Positions 27,244-39,900 of a DNA stretch of 64,000 nt are shown here, one piece after another. Made by a program: the position numbers and the translations under genes. Source of the stretch: Trichopria drosophilae (Eukaryota > Arthropoda > Insecta > Hymenoptera > Diapriidae); NCBI GenBank assembly GCA_030407085.1, contig CM059587.1, positions 43,126,501-43,190,500 of the forward strand, written 5' to 3'. Under the pieces are notes generated by a model that did no database searches, was not told the origin of the DNA, and saw only the letters and a program-made list of their open reading frames with translations. Every line of letters starts with the position of its first letter. The stretch's first letter is position 1.

Positions 27244-29209
27244 TCGTAGTACCAAATTATATATGTGATGCCAATACTTGGCATTGCATTACCATTGTGT
27301 GACGTTTTCTTAAAGAATGGTTAGGTAGCCTAATTTGAGCATTAAAAAGTACATTTTTATAGAGTATTGTAATACTGAATGTGTTATCGACGTTAATGTC
27401 TTGAAAAACGTTGGTAGAAAGATTTTATGGATTTATATTTTTAGACAAAAATGTACTGTTAATCTTACTGTTTATTACTAAAAAGTTGATTGTCGAAAAT
27501 GCTATTATAGAAAATACCCATATATTGATTGCTAACAAATTTGTCACAACGTTTTTTTTTTTGCTATTAAGAACCTGGCAACTTTTTTTACACGAAAGTG
27601 TTTTTTTATTTCAGGGTTTTGTTTCAATGAAAGGAATAACTATAATGCATACATTTGGTTAATTTGCGATTCATTTCTCCTTCAATATATGTTTGTAACA
27701 AGGAAGTTATTATTATATACATCGAATTCTGGTACAACATATATACGTATGTTTTTTTTGTTTAATTAACCTCTTATCAATGCTTGGAGGCATAAATGAA
27801 TGATCCATTATCGCATGAAACATTTTTTATTTCTTGACATTTGATCAATGTATAAATTCAGAGCATGCTACTACTTTTTACGAACAGCACGCGTCGGAGA
27901 AATATTTTCATAACAATCACATTATTCGCTGTTGTTTTCCTATAGAAAGCTCGCTTTTCCTTTTCTAAAGTCGTTTCCATTAGCTTATCACTGCTCTTAT
28001 GTAGAACGGTTCATGCGAAGTGTCAATGCAATTAATAGGCTCGAATTATTTGTCTTCCTAATATATAGTATAATGTATTTTATGTCAAGCGGTATCTAAG
28101 ATGGTCAACCCTTAAGGCAATAATTTGCGCTGTCAATTTTTAAAGAAAATATAGATTTTTCAATTTATAAAACTTGTTCTCATATAAAACACTATATTTA
28201 TGCACGGATTTTCCATGTCTCATACCATGAGCAAACTTTACGCACTCCATCTACTTCACGCACTGAATATCATGACTTCACGCATTACAAATTTGTATAT
28301 AAAATATCGTATGCAACTCGTACAGTGCGTGAAGTTGTAATATACTATTAATCATTTAAGAAATACCAAAAGTATTCAATGGAATTCAATGGACAGTTAT
28401 ATTTTGAAATTGATTTTTTTCTTTCCTTATTACCAAACTGCTATGTTTGGTATAAGAATATATTTATAATGAATAAAATATCCGTTACGCAAAGTCCAAA
28501 ATCTATCTAGGCTCTTATTATATGTGTAGATTTTTGCGGAGACCTTGTAGGCGCACTATTTTAGATCGTCAGGGAAGATTCGCAGAGGTCAATTATAATT
28601 TTTTTTATACACGTGTCCGTAAAGTGTGATTTTACGGACTAATCTCCGCATTTTACGGACTAAAAACAGTCGGTAAAGTGCCTACTTTGCGAACAGTGTA
28701 TCAAAAAATAGCATTCGCTCCTCGGCCGTAAAATTGTTTGACCTTGTTTGGAGATTGTGCGTCCGAGGACCGGCGAAGCACCGAAACGGCCTAGGACCGA
28801 AAGTAGTATTATCCAGTGATTCCGTTCCATTCAGATTAATTGCTTATATTGTGAAATTTCGCAGAAATGCACTCCTATCTGAACTCCGTTTTACTCTAAC
28901 CTGGGAAAGTCCCATTTCCTCTTCAAATCTGCATTTTTGAGCGCTAGTAATACCCAAATAACTTTCCCTAAACCAATTTAATTTTAGGTATATAAGAAAA
29001 CTTTGATGACCAGTTAACCAATTTTTATTATTATTACTATTACTTTGTTACAAAATTCTGGTATACATTACAAATTAGACACTTCTGAAATTTGTATTGT
29101 TAAATCTATAAAATAAACAACGTAGGTTTGAGAAGATTCAATAAAATTTAATATAAATTTTGTATAAATAGTAGCTATGAAGGAGGTTACGTAAATAAAA
29201 CATTAGATT
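27244..29209. other. Intergenic with dispersed 'acggactaa/ttacgcac' repeat fragments
   Basis: No gene is visible. At 28225-28345 and 28610-28780 there are several copies of 'ttacgcac' and 'acggacta' words and a 'ggaccggcgaagc' word also found near 755. They look like decayed copies of one or two small dispersed elements. Confidence 0.4.
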
Positions 29210-30183
29210 TTACACGAGCGGCGAAGGTGATAAATCAATTTTTAATCCATAAATTACATTCAATTGTTCTTCTCTTGAAGATTCAGAAATATAAATCATT
29301 GATAAAATGTATCCCATTAAGACTATGATGACCACTAATCCGATCACAACCAAAACTATCGTAGAGAAAAATTCCGTTTTTGAACTTTCATTGGATAGGA
29401 ACTCGGGGTGAATCGGTATTTTTTCACCTTCCTCCGTCAAACTTAATACTTTATCTATAGACACAAAACTCATATTGTATGTTTATAAAACAATAGAGTT
29501 TACATAAAGGTGATTGTATTAAATAATGACGTTGTTTTTAATGTTAGTATATCTATCACGCTCGTAAATTATTTTGTTTACGCCTTATTTTAAGATTTCA
29601 ATATATTATGAAATTATTTCACTCGTTTGAATGTTTGACTGACTTCAATTAAATAATTTGTATTATATATTGTGTATTCATACTTAGCATAAGATATTCT
29701 TAAACAAAATATATGAAAAAAATAATAATGTAAAGAATGTAACTGTATGAGACATACATGAATTATCTGGAAGCTGACCGAATCAGTTATACTTCTAGGT
29801 GATTCAAGCATGTGCATACCTGATACTGACATACAATTTTTCCTTTGCAGCTATAACTCATTGTAGTATATGCGTATTTCTTACGAGAAATTGATTATCA
29901 TTTTACGTCTTTCATATTATGCAACAATTGCTTACAAATCAAATACATGACCGCTTTAAAATCCGAATTACATTTTGATTATAATATACTTTTCGATATG
30001 TTAAGAAATCTATTAAGTATTGGATATAAAAATTAATTTTCTTGTTTAATGCGTATTACTTAATAAAAATGAAATCTATCTGAAAATACTAGGAAAAAAT
30101 AATGCTTTCATTTTGTACACTTAAATAAATAATGAATTTATATAAATATTCCTACCATAACTATACTTCCATGGCTCCTTCAT
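29210..30183 (-). CDS. Locus 4: short single-pass membrane protein, 90 aa, truncated family member
   Basis: Exons are 30183-30156 (28 nt, MKEPWKYSY, GTAGG donor) and 29454-29210, with a phase 1 intron of 701 bp. The sum is 273 nt, 90 aa plus stop. It keeps the family signature of an MK-x-x-x-K micro-exon, a short acidic cytosolic stretch and one strong hydrophobic segment (about residues 40-62, valine/isoleucine-rich). It ends about 28 residues after the membrane with no cysteine module. It may be a relic that lost its ectodomain exons, or a real stub. Without the micro-exon the second exon alone would start at an ATG at 29473, but that lies upstream of the acceptor ('gtctatag'). Confidence 0.55.
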
Positions 30184-30849
30184 CTTCGTTTTCTGCAATT
30201 CAACTGTCGGATAAGAATACATTAAACCGGCGGCATATTTTAAGTTCATATCTAAGAGTTATCGCCGCCATTAATACTACACTGTTTTTAAAATAAGTGT
30301 TCTATTGCAAGAAATTTATACGATAAGTTCAGATTGATGTAATGTTGAAAGACTTAAAATATTCATACGGTATTATTAATTATAGCGCATTGCCCTGTAA
30401 TTATACAGGTAATGTACCAAGACACATTTTATAAAATGGTATTATGACTTACTTTTATGGTTATTTTAAATCGTCATATAAAAACTCTATATTGTCTGGT
30501 ATTTAACTTGCATTAGATTGAAACGAACTTTGGTTACGACGTTAAAATAATTTCTTGTCAAATTATTTTAAATTAACATTTCTTAATTTCTAGGTATAGC
30601 GGTATTGGTAACAGTTTCGACATGTTGCAACACATATCAAAGAAGAATAATAGAAAATAAGTAATTAATAGTAATAACGCATTATAGTGAGCTCAGGGCG
30701 AAAATTGCGCATTTATTAATTTTTCTCCAATATTCGTAAACCTGAAGTGGGAGATTCGTCGGTTCAATTCAGAGTTTAGGGCTAAATTTTGTATGGATAA
30801 ACTTTGTTGTCAAATAGGATTTCCTGATTATTTTATGATGTAAAGCAAT

Positions 30850-31455
30850 ATGAACATATTGGGAATATTCCAAAGTAATATTCCATCCATATTCCAGGAA
30901 CATTTAAATGTCCAACGTTCGGAATATTCCTTTGGAATACTCCAGGAACATTCCTTTGGAATATTCCAGGAAGATTGAAATATTCGGCATTAGAAATATT
31001 ATAAACAATATAAATTTTGTTAGAATATTCATAAAACTATCAAATAATATAGACGAAATAATAATGCGAAATAAATGAATATCATTTTTTAAGCTGATTT
31101 CAGAATATTTTATTAAGGTGTCACAATTATTAAATGATTTCCTAAAAATCTAGTAGGTAATTGTTAAAAATACAAATATATGTTAATTGTTTATAATCCC
31201 TCTACATTAATTGATAGAGCTTTTAAAATATGCGAATAAAATGTTCAATCTGCAATGCTTAATAATATTTATATTATACAGAATACATATACAGATACAG
31301 AATATTTCAATGTTCCTGGAATATTCCAAAGGTATATTCCGAATCTTGGACCTTCCAGTGGTCCTGGAATATGGATGGAATATTGCTTTGGAATATTCTC
31401 AATGTTCCAAAGGAATATTCCCAATCTTCCAAAGGAATATTCCGGGAATATGGAC
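30850..31455. repeat. Inverted repeat built of GGAATATTCC boxes
   Basis: The arms at about 30850-30990 and 31290-31455 are inverted copies of one another. Each is packed with the 10-bp palindrome GGAATATTCC or one-mismatch variants, joined by 'aaag', 'cttt' or 'atccat' spacers. The spacer of about 300 bp is AT-rich. The box has the nGAAnnTTCn form of a heat-shock element, but the long-range inverted layout argues for a foldback element first. Open frames read through here are shadows of the repeat. Confidence 0.65.
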
Positions 31456-31459
31456 GGCA

Positions 31460-34400
31460 TAAAACGTGCTATTGGGGTAGTGTTATAATAATATGGAGTG
31501 TTGTTACACTACTAATGTGGTATCAAATAGCAACCGTAATAATTTCTAATTGCCTATTATTAAAATTTTATTGATTTAAATAACCCTAAATAACGTATAA
31601 TGTACTTGTGCATTTTATCCATACCACCAAAGTTACACAGAGAAAAGTGTTTTTTACCCAGTATTAGAATTCTTATGCCCCGTAAAAGATAGTATTTTAC
31701 GCATAGGGATTGCCATCTTTCTATTACCTGTTAAAAGACGAAAATTTTAGACTATTCTAACCAATATGTCAGTTTATTTTAGCCTTTTCTCTTTAACTAA
31801 AAGCAATTTTTGTTTATGGAAATTTATCTAGCAAATTAAAATATTAAAGATGCCTTCTTTTAGTCATAATAAAACATTCTTTTGAAATAGGAGAGTTTAA
31901 TACAGTTTCGTATAACCTGTCAAAAACAAATGCTGAAAGACGGAGGATTTTACTAGTTATAATATTTCTTTTAAGGGCTATAATACACTTTTTAAAAGCC
32001 AAGGGATAGTAACTGATAAAATACACTTTTCTCAGTGTATACTTATAAATAATACATTTTTTTAAAAAGTATTCTTATTGGCCATATTTTACATGTTGGA
32101 TCCACAACTGGTGAATCATTAGGGGGATTCTAAATGAAATTAAGCCCAGTTTAAATACTGATACCGGCGATCTTCACCGACCTTACAATTTTCACATCGC
32201 CAACAAGTTCTTCATCGTTCTTTATATTAATCTGACAATTTTTGATAGTAACTAAGCTAATGGCGAACCTCTAATGCCTATAGAAGTCAATATGTCATTA
32301 TAAACTATTTTATACCCTTTTATGAAGAAGGCAGGATTGTTCACTCCGACTGATAAGAAGGAGTTTTTTTAATGATGGGCTTCAAAATTGTACAGAGGCA
32401 CTCCACCCGTGCAAATTTTAGTTCAGAGTTGACGGGATTTGATTAGTGGAGGCTGGAATCGTGTTTGAACTAAAAATTGTTTGTGCTAATGTAATGCTCA
32501 AATTTTCAGACGACATTCATCCTGAAAAAAGGGAACGAGAAGACACCCAGATAGCAGAATACAAAAAAAGTTTAGAATGATCTCATAATATATTGTACAA
32601 GGGGTCAGATGCAGCAAATTATGAGATCATAATGATTTCAAGTTCAGAAATAACCCCCATAATTTGACGCTCCCGACATCTTATAGAACACGCATTATAT
32701 CTTTACAGCAATATTCATGTTTTGTGAGGAAAAAATACCTAAATATTAGATACTATTCAGAATACAGATTCAAATTAAGCTAAACTTCGATTTTAATTGT
32801 AGATAATGTATAAGATTTAAATCCAACGACCATAATAATTGAACCGCAGAAATTAAGCTTGGAAATTTTAACCTTTTTTGTGGAGAATTTGATGTTCGGT
32901 CGCTTTGCAGGAATCATTTTTTTGTGTTGAAATTAATTAAAAAAAAAAAATTTTTTCTGTATTTTTTAATCGTTCTTCCCTTATTATATCGTCGGTCAAC
33001 CCCAAAAACTGATCAGATCTAAGTTTTGGCCATGTGAAATAAGAATATCAAACAGACATTCTATTCCGACTTTTTGTTTTCGAGTTACCGCATGTACAAA
33101 AATGTACCACATACGGATGGCCGGACGTACGCATAAGATTACGGACATTTTTTTATTGCGATCTATGGAGTCTGAACGTCGAAATTCGATGGAAAAATAG
33201 TGTGATTTTTTTTACCTAGGTGACCAAATTCAATACTTTGTCCGACCTACAGTCGAAGAAATACCGCATGCGAAAAATAGTATTCGTTATGAATTTTTAT
33301 TGGACGTATGTTATTGCGAAGAATTCCACGGAAGAATAAGATAAAAAAATTAATTAACATGTATATCGCATATAAATTATTATAGAATGTTTTTTATGAA
33401 ATCAACTGTAAAAACGCTGCTAAATCACATTTTATATCCTATAATGTACTCTAGGAAATACAATCAGTATTATGTTGATGTATTAAAAAATAAAATCACC
33501 AAAATTCGTCTACATAAAGACTAATTATTTCTGATGCGCAGAATTTTATTATAAATAATCTCCTAACCTACGCTTCTCGTGAAAATGATAAGAGACAAAC
33601 CTCTTGACAACTAAACATTTAGTAAATTCTACGTAGTACATAGTCTGTCGAAAATTGAAGATTCTGTTTAGCAAATTTAATCCGGTCTGTGTAGGATCTT
33701 GTTCTTCTCTTCCTGCATGAAAATAAAATTTATGTTAGTGTCCGTTGATTTTCCCTATAATGTTCGTACTCAGTCCGTTCAAATATGTAATTATGACGAG
33801 AAGAACCAATTCCTATAATCCGAAATAAGGTTTAAGTTTTTATTCTGAATATAAGAAAATAGTTATAAATATTTAATATCGGAGTTCGATATAACTATGT
33901 TACTTCTAATAATAATCGGATGGTTCTCTATATGTATATAAAGTTCTCTTTGAAAATAAATCTATTAAATATTATAGTTCACGGAAAAAATATTTCAAAA
34001 GTTATTTTGCTCATTCATTTAATGTCTACCCGACGAGGGTCACGGATGTCTATTGTTGACTACTTTATCAAGGCCGTAATTACACAATGCGATTTAGTGT
34101 TTTATAAACATGATATATAAGTTAAACTATTAAAGGATCCGAAGATGAACACGATACACTTTTTATTTTAAACCGAATTTTGATCGAATTGCTTTTTCAT
34201 TTTGTGTTATATTATTCTACCAATGTTTGACCATATCTGAACTGCCATATTAATATTTCAGCATTTTTTAAGTATACTTAAAAAGGAATAGTATAATTTT
34301 ACGGGTATCTTCCTAGTTTGAAGGCTATTTAATCCTTTCGTAAGGAATGTTAAAAATATTTTGTTTTAAATGTATGAATATTCATATCCTTTATCTTTAA

Positions 34401-36640
34401 TAATATTTTCAAATAAGAATATTCAGATAATTTTTGTATGTGATTTTAAAAATAGACAGATTTTGCCTTGGGCTAAAGGGCGTTCTTCTTTTAGCAACCA
34501 TTTGGAAACATACATATATAAAGCAATCGCTATAAACTATATCCGTTGAAATAACCTTAATCTTTTCGCTGTGGCGAGAATTTCATAAAAAGTGCCCAAA
34601 ATGCGGGAACAAAAATTTGGTTAGATTTTACTGTAAGGTGTATAGGGTTTTTTTTGGAATGCCGATTATGAATCAGACGTCAGATTTCGAAAATTAAAAA
34701 TGTCGGGTTCAATATGGCGGATGCCATAATCAAAATTAAAACTACTTAAGAATCTTATGTCAGCTTTTGCATGTTCAACATTAAGGCAATTTGTTATTCG
34801 TAGGTCTTCTGTAGAGCGTAGAACAGCTCGCTTTCTTGCCTCACAACAATATTGCTCGTGGCAGATTATTGGAGCAATAGAAACACCATCGTGATTGTTT
34901 ATAGAATATTTATAGGTACTGATTTTTTGTTTGTTCCAAAAACTTTTCCGATTCTTCAGCTACAAATCTATATTTTTATTTTTAGTTTTTATAGATATAT
35001 TACAGAGTTTATTATCTAACCAGATTATCCCGTTTAAATTTAATATTTTCTTATGTACTCCCGAGTTATCGTGTTAAATGTGGGAAAAAACACTGATTTC
35101 TAGAGTTCAAAATTTTACTGTTTTTATTTAAAAAAAATACAAAAAATATATGAAAAATATAAAAAAAGTGCACTTTGAAGACCTCCACGAACCTCCTCGT
35201 AGTGAAGTGTGTAAGTACACGGAAAATGTATTGGGAGATTCACTGCCGTAATGGCGAAAGCATGACCGCCAGTCACAGTGAAATGGCGCAACTTCGATGT
35301 TGACGCCTGCTTTCTGAATTTGGGAAGGCTGCGCTCCCAAATTCTGTCGGCAGCAATTTCATGCGTTAGGAATACAGCGCCCTCTGGATACATGTCGGTA
35401 GTATTCCCGCTCGTTTGTTCAGTGCACATATAGAAAGCGAGATACATACTTTCGTTATACATGTGGATATATATATATATATATGCCGGTAAAGACTTCC
35501 TTTTTGGAATTTTGATTTTAGAAAATAAAAAATTTGTTGTGAAAGTGGAGAACGATTATTTATCTACTAACTGTATTATATACGCCATTTTTAATTCTGA
35601 AAAACTAACATCACATTTACAATCAGCAACTGCCTTTTATATGTACTGACATAATTTATCTTCTTCTCTGAGAAATTCATGCTTTAAGGGGCTGCTAAAC
35701 CGGCCCCGCCGATAACGTCACTTCCTAACCTGGAATAAACATAACGTCAAAAAATACTACTGATAAGGATTTCAATATATAATATTGGCAATGAAATGTG
35801 TGATTTTATGGGTTTCGCTCTTCACCGCAGAAAGCAAATATTACTAACAAATAAATGTATATACCATTTTGTAATGGCATATATCAGCAAAATGTATACA
35901 TATAAAAATGTTATTTGCTAATAATAAAGATTAGGGGAGAGTCGGTAATTTTATATTGATTTTCCCAAATTATCAATGAAAACATATGATTTCTTGTAAA
36001 TTACGCGGTAAATTGATTGATAACCTGGAATATTTAAATTAAATAGAAACTGGACGTACTTTCAAGTAAAACTCGATGTTAGGGCGCTTTTACGCAATTT
36101 TTGAATGTACGCCAAATTTCAACGAAATCGGCTTAGAATTGGAAGAGAATTATCATCAAGAATAAAAATACAAACCATATAAATGTCATTGCAATTATAT
36201 TCTTTCTATTTTAATGATTAGCTATTAAAATACTATTTAAATCGAAAATCCCAAACTTCACTTACCTTATATAAGGTTAGAGGTCTAGTGCGGTTTCATT
36301 AACTCGCGATGTGGTCATGGTCTTTTTCTCGGCGCAGCAAGTTTCACGCGTCTTAGTTTTGCCGTTTTTCCAGAGTTTTGGGAATGTCACGCTCCCAAAC
36401 TCGGGCGAAATGACGAGCCAAAGGGGAGGGGAGGCTCCGTAACTCTGTTAGGTGGCGTTCATCTTCCAACATATTTTCCGTGTAGATACTATATATCGAA
36501 GCTAATGGGGGAAGGCGAAAATGAACCCGCGGTATTGGATCCGACATTGAATTTTCAAAATATATCATGAGATTTGTAATCAGCATCCTCGAAAACTCCA
36601 AAATAGAAAGTTTCAATCGATTTCATTAATTTTTAATGCA
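31460..36640. other. Intergenic, no firm gene
   Basis: AT-rich DNA. It holds one copy of the dispersed 122-bp unit (about 34650-34745), a (TA)n run of about 20 bp at 35466-35485, and GC-richer stretches at 35170-35440 and 36290-36560. The latter carry open minus-strand frames but no recognisable protein. A possible orphan exon at 33549-33712 is listed separately. Confidence 0.4.
33549..33712 (-). other. Possible orphan exon (phase 1 acceptor, 54 codons)
   Basis: On the minus strand, a good acceptor ('attttcatgcag') is followed by 54 open codons to TAA at 33549-33551, in the phase used by every intron of the neighbouring family. No matching micro-exon was found upstream and no cysteine-module motif is present, so this may be chance. 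Confidence 0.2.
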
Positions 36641-36649
36641 GAAATTGAC

Positions 36650-36902
36650 CTAATACGGTGTCAAAGCTCATGACAAAGATTTTTATCATGTCTTGTATCT
36701 CTTTTTGACACTATGTTTTTGAAAAATGACAACGGTATTTTGTTCGGAATGCCTTAGAAATGGTCGAGTTTTTAAATTGGATACATTATTGACTTCATTA
36801 GACTAACTTATATTATGACAAAGATTTGCGTTTTTGACGCAGTCAAGAGAAAAGCCCCAAATGACAAAGATCTTTGTCATCCGCGCGCAGCGAAGGGGTT
36901 AA
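36650..36902. repeat. Repeat with ATGACAAAGAT words and a 20-bp perfect palindrome
   Basis: Three copies of ATGACAAAGAT occur in this stretch. The last forms a perfect 20-bp palindrome, ATGACAAAGATCTTTGTCAT, at 36861-36880, followed by a GC-rich 'cgcgcgcagcgaaggggtt'. It looks like the end of a dispersed element just outside the duplicated segment. Confidence 0.4.
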
Positions 36903-36996
36903 GACTAGTGAAGTTAGGCGTTTCATCATAATTTACGAAGGACGTTTTAGATTATCAATGTACGTACGTTGACTTTCTAAATATAGCATTTTAAAC

Positions 36997-39900
36997 GGAC
37001 ATCTTTTGCCAGCCATTATGAATTTAGAAATTTTGACCTCACATGCGTAATCCACAACCTTGAAAACGTAGGGATACAAATTTTTCCGCATGTCGAGAAA
37101 CAACTTCCAAAGTTTCTCATACATAGCCGCCATATTGGGTCAACCATTTGAATTTCGAAATTTTTACTTCCAATTCGTAATCAGCATACCAAAAATATCT
37201 TAGATAGATAGATAGTTTAGTTGAAAATTTGTTTAAATGCTATAAATCCATACTGCCAAATTTTACAAAAATCCCTTGGAATAAGGGATAGCCGCCATTT
37301 TGGATATTTCAAGGTGAAATAAATGACTACCTGCATATCCTTGAAGTTCGAACATTTTATGCACTTTCTATGCAATTTTCCGGTCATAGAAATCACAGTA
37401 TCGACATGAAAAATGAAATTTAAAGAAAAAAAAAACATTACCCTCAAAAATGTGTTTTTTCACATACTTTTGCCAAATTAAAGGAAAATACTCAATTTTT
37501 TTCCAATTTGGAAGTCATTATTCGAAAGAGCAACCTCGAAAACAGTAAATAAGGTACGTTAAACAGGTTATATTATCCGTTTGTTTCACTCTGTTCGGAG
37601 TTCGGCTAAATAACGTGATGTACTTCGAAACTGTTATATGAATCCATATTTCAACAATATCTGCTTTTATTTCCTGTATTATGCCTTGATTTCAGAAAAA
37701 AACGTGTTAATGGAAATTTGAAATTCGCTTTGGTGTTCGTCTGTAGTTTAGGTATTTAAATCCCGAATTGTAAACATTTCTGAATAGATTCCAAGTAATA
37801 CATCGTAATCGTTTCGTGAAATTAAATTAAAGTAAAAAATTATACGTGACAGTGTAAATTTCCTACTACGTATATTTTACCACAGACTTGACATCTCAGA
37901 ATATACATAAATTTTATCGCCTCAACAATATCAAAACGGAAATTCAAGGTATTTCGTGCTTCGTCTTTAAAATGCAAAGTCCAGATTGTAGTAGTACTTT
38001 CATATTAGTTATAAACTGTACCATATACTTCAAAGAAATTTTGCAATAATATTTCTGACGATCGGTGTACAATTATCGGAACATTTATCTTTCTTTATAT
38101 GATCCAATATTTAAAATTTTAATTTGTATAACTGGACAATTTAGACAATTACTTTAGTACGGGCAACATAATTTGTGCAGATTTTTTATGTTCGCAATAA
38201 ATACATCTGTACTATTATTTGATCCTCTTGCAAATTTAATTACTGCAAACAAATTTTGCTGTCTGGAAGATTATCGGCTTGTTCAGCGCATTTTCAAATT
38301 TTGATCAAAAAGGACATTTTAACACTATTAACAGAATGTCACGCTGCAAGGGAGAAAAGCGAGCAATTTCAACAAGCTAAAAAATTAATTTAGCTATTAA
38401 AAACAGAAAGGGAGAAAAGTGGTTAGGATGCTCCCCTCGTTCTTTACGTCCTGAGTTCCAATCCTCGTTCGGCAACTTTTTCTATTTTTGTTCCACAGTG
38501 GACAAATCAGGAAACCTTAAGCAAAGATAGGAATTTAGAACTGTGTTGATTATGTGCAGTATTTGGAATTTGTTTATTTCTTTATGTCGTCCTGTGAGGG
38601 ATGATTATTTATAGACTTGTTCCATTAGCCATAGTTGACACAAGGTTGCCAAGTAAATCTGGCCAATGTATGTAAATATGTGTACGTAAAAGAAATAGGA
38701 CATCTAGATAGGACAAAATAACTCCGCTATTACTTTATTACATTTAAGACTAGATGTGTAAACTAACAAGGGGTTGTTCCAGAAGTATTTTAAAAAATAT
38801 TTTAAGTATTGTATAATTTTATTGTTTTTTTTACATTTATCAGAAGTACAGTCGTATATACTTTACAAAATGTTAATAACAAATATATCCCTTGCTTAAG
38901 TCCTTCTTAACATATATACAATCGTATTATCCGTCGGAATAAAACTGAAATATGCCGAATTTTTTAATAGATCTCAAATTACCTGATATTATCCGGATAT
39001 CAAATGCGGTTTTATAAATATACATAGTAAAATTCCTGTATTCAAGAATTCCACAATTTGGATTCAATAGCTAATTGTGCGCTTTTACTGATTGCACCAG
39101 CTGCTTTTACTTTCTCGTAAATTTTTCGCATTTTATCCGTGGCCTGTTCGGAATTAATTTGAGTGAATAAAATTTCACCGTGGATATATATATCGTCAAA
39201 GTTGAAATAAGGAGACATCTCTTCGTATAAGCTATTGTTGCCTTTCTTAAGGCCGGACCAAATGTCATTTTTGCTTAGAGCATTTTGATAACAAATATCA
39301 AATGGATGATGATTACTTGCTCGGATCCAAGCTGGATCAGATTCGGAGTAAGAATCTAAATCTGTACAGACAACCCACTGTTCTATTTTTTTTCGTTTTT
39401 GTTCCTGTTCTTGTTTGTATTTTTCATATTCTTTTTCATATTCTTCTTTTTGTTTTTCATATTCTTCATTTTCTTCTTCATATTCTTCATTTTCTTCTTC
39501 AGCAGTTAAATAATCAGCTGTTAACAACAAAGAAAAATTAGTTATGTTACATTATTTAGTTATTTCAGCTGAATATAAAATAAGTATAGTACGTACGTAA
39601 GATAGATCCTCCCAAGGTGGAATCTTCGTCCTCTTCTGTAAACATTGCAATAAAATTAATTTGATTCCGAGTATATGATTTAAAAAATATTTTGAAATAT
39701 TTCAGTGTATGTTTTTACTAATTATGATACGTACTCCATTCAGCGTTCCGGGCTGCAATTTCCTCAATCGTAGTTAGCAAATGTCGACTAATAGCTCCTG
39801 CATTTAGACACCGCTTCCAAATTTTTTGGAAGTAGTGAAGAGATTTCCATTGCTCATCTTCATGGAAAAAGAACTCATTGCACGTTATATACACACCACG

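Noticed and set aside
29614..29832. Open minus-strand frame between the two exons of locus 4
   Set aside because: A small exon ending in a GTATGC donor is possible, but it would shift the phase and break the link to the membrane exon. The direct 30156-to-29454 join keeps the frame.
31211..31488. Four overlapping open frames with GIFQ/NIPG repeats
   Set aside because: They are translations of the GGAATATTCC repeat in several frames, not protein.
35124..35462. Minus-strand frame of 112 codons
   Set aside because: It ends in low-complexity F/Y-rich sequence, begins beside a TA microsatellite and has no recognisable domain or splice context.
36353..36616. Minus-strand frame of 87 codons in a GC-richer patch
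   Set aside because: No domain recognised and no supporting splice sites; probably repeat-derived.
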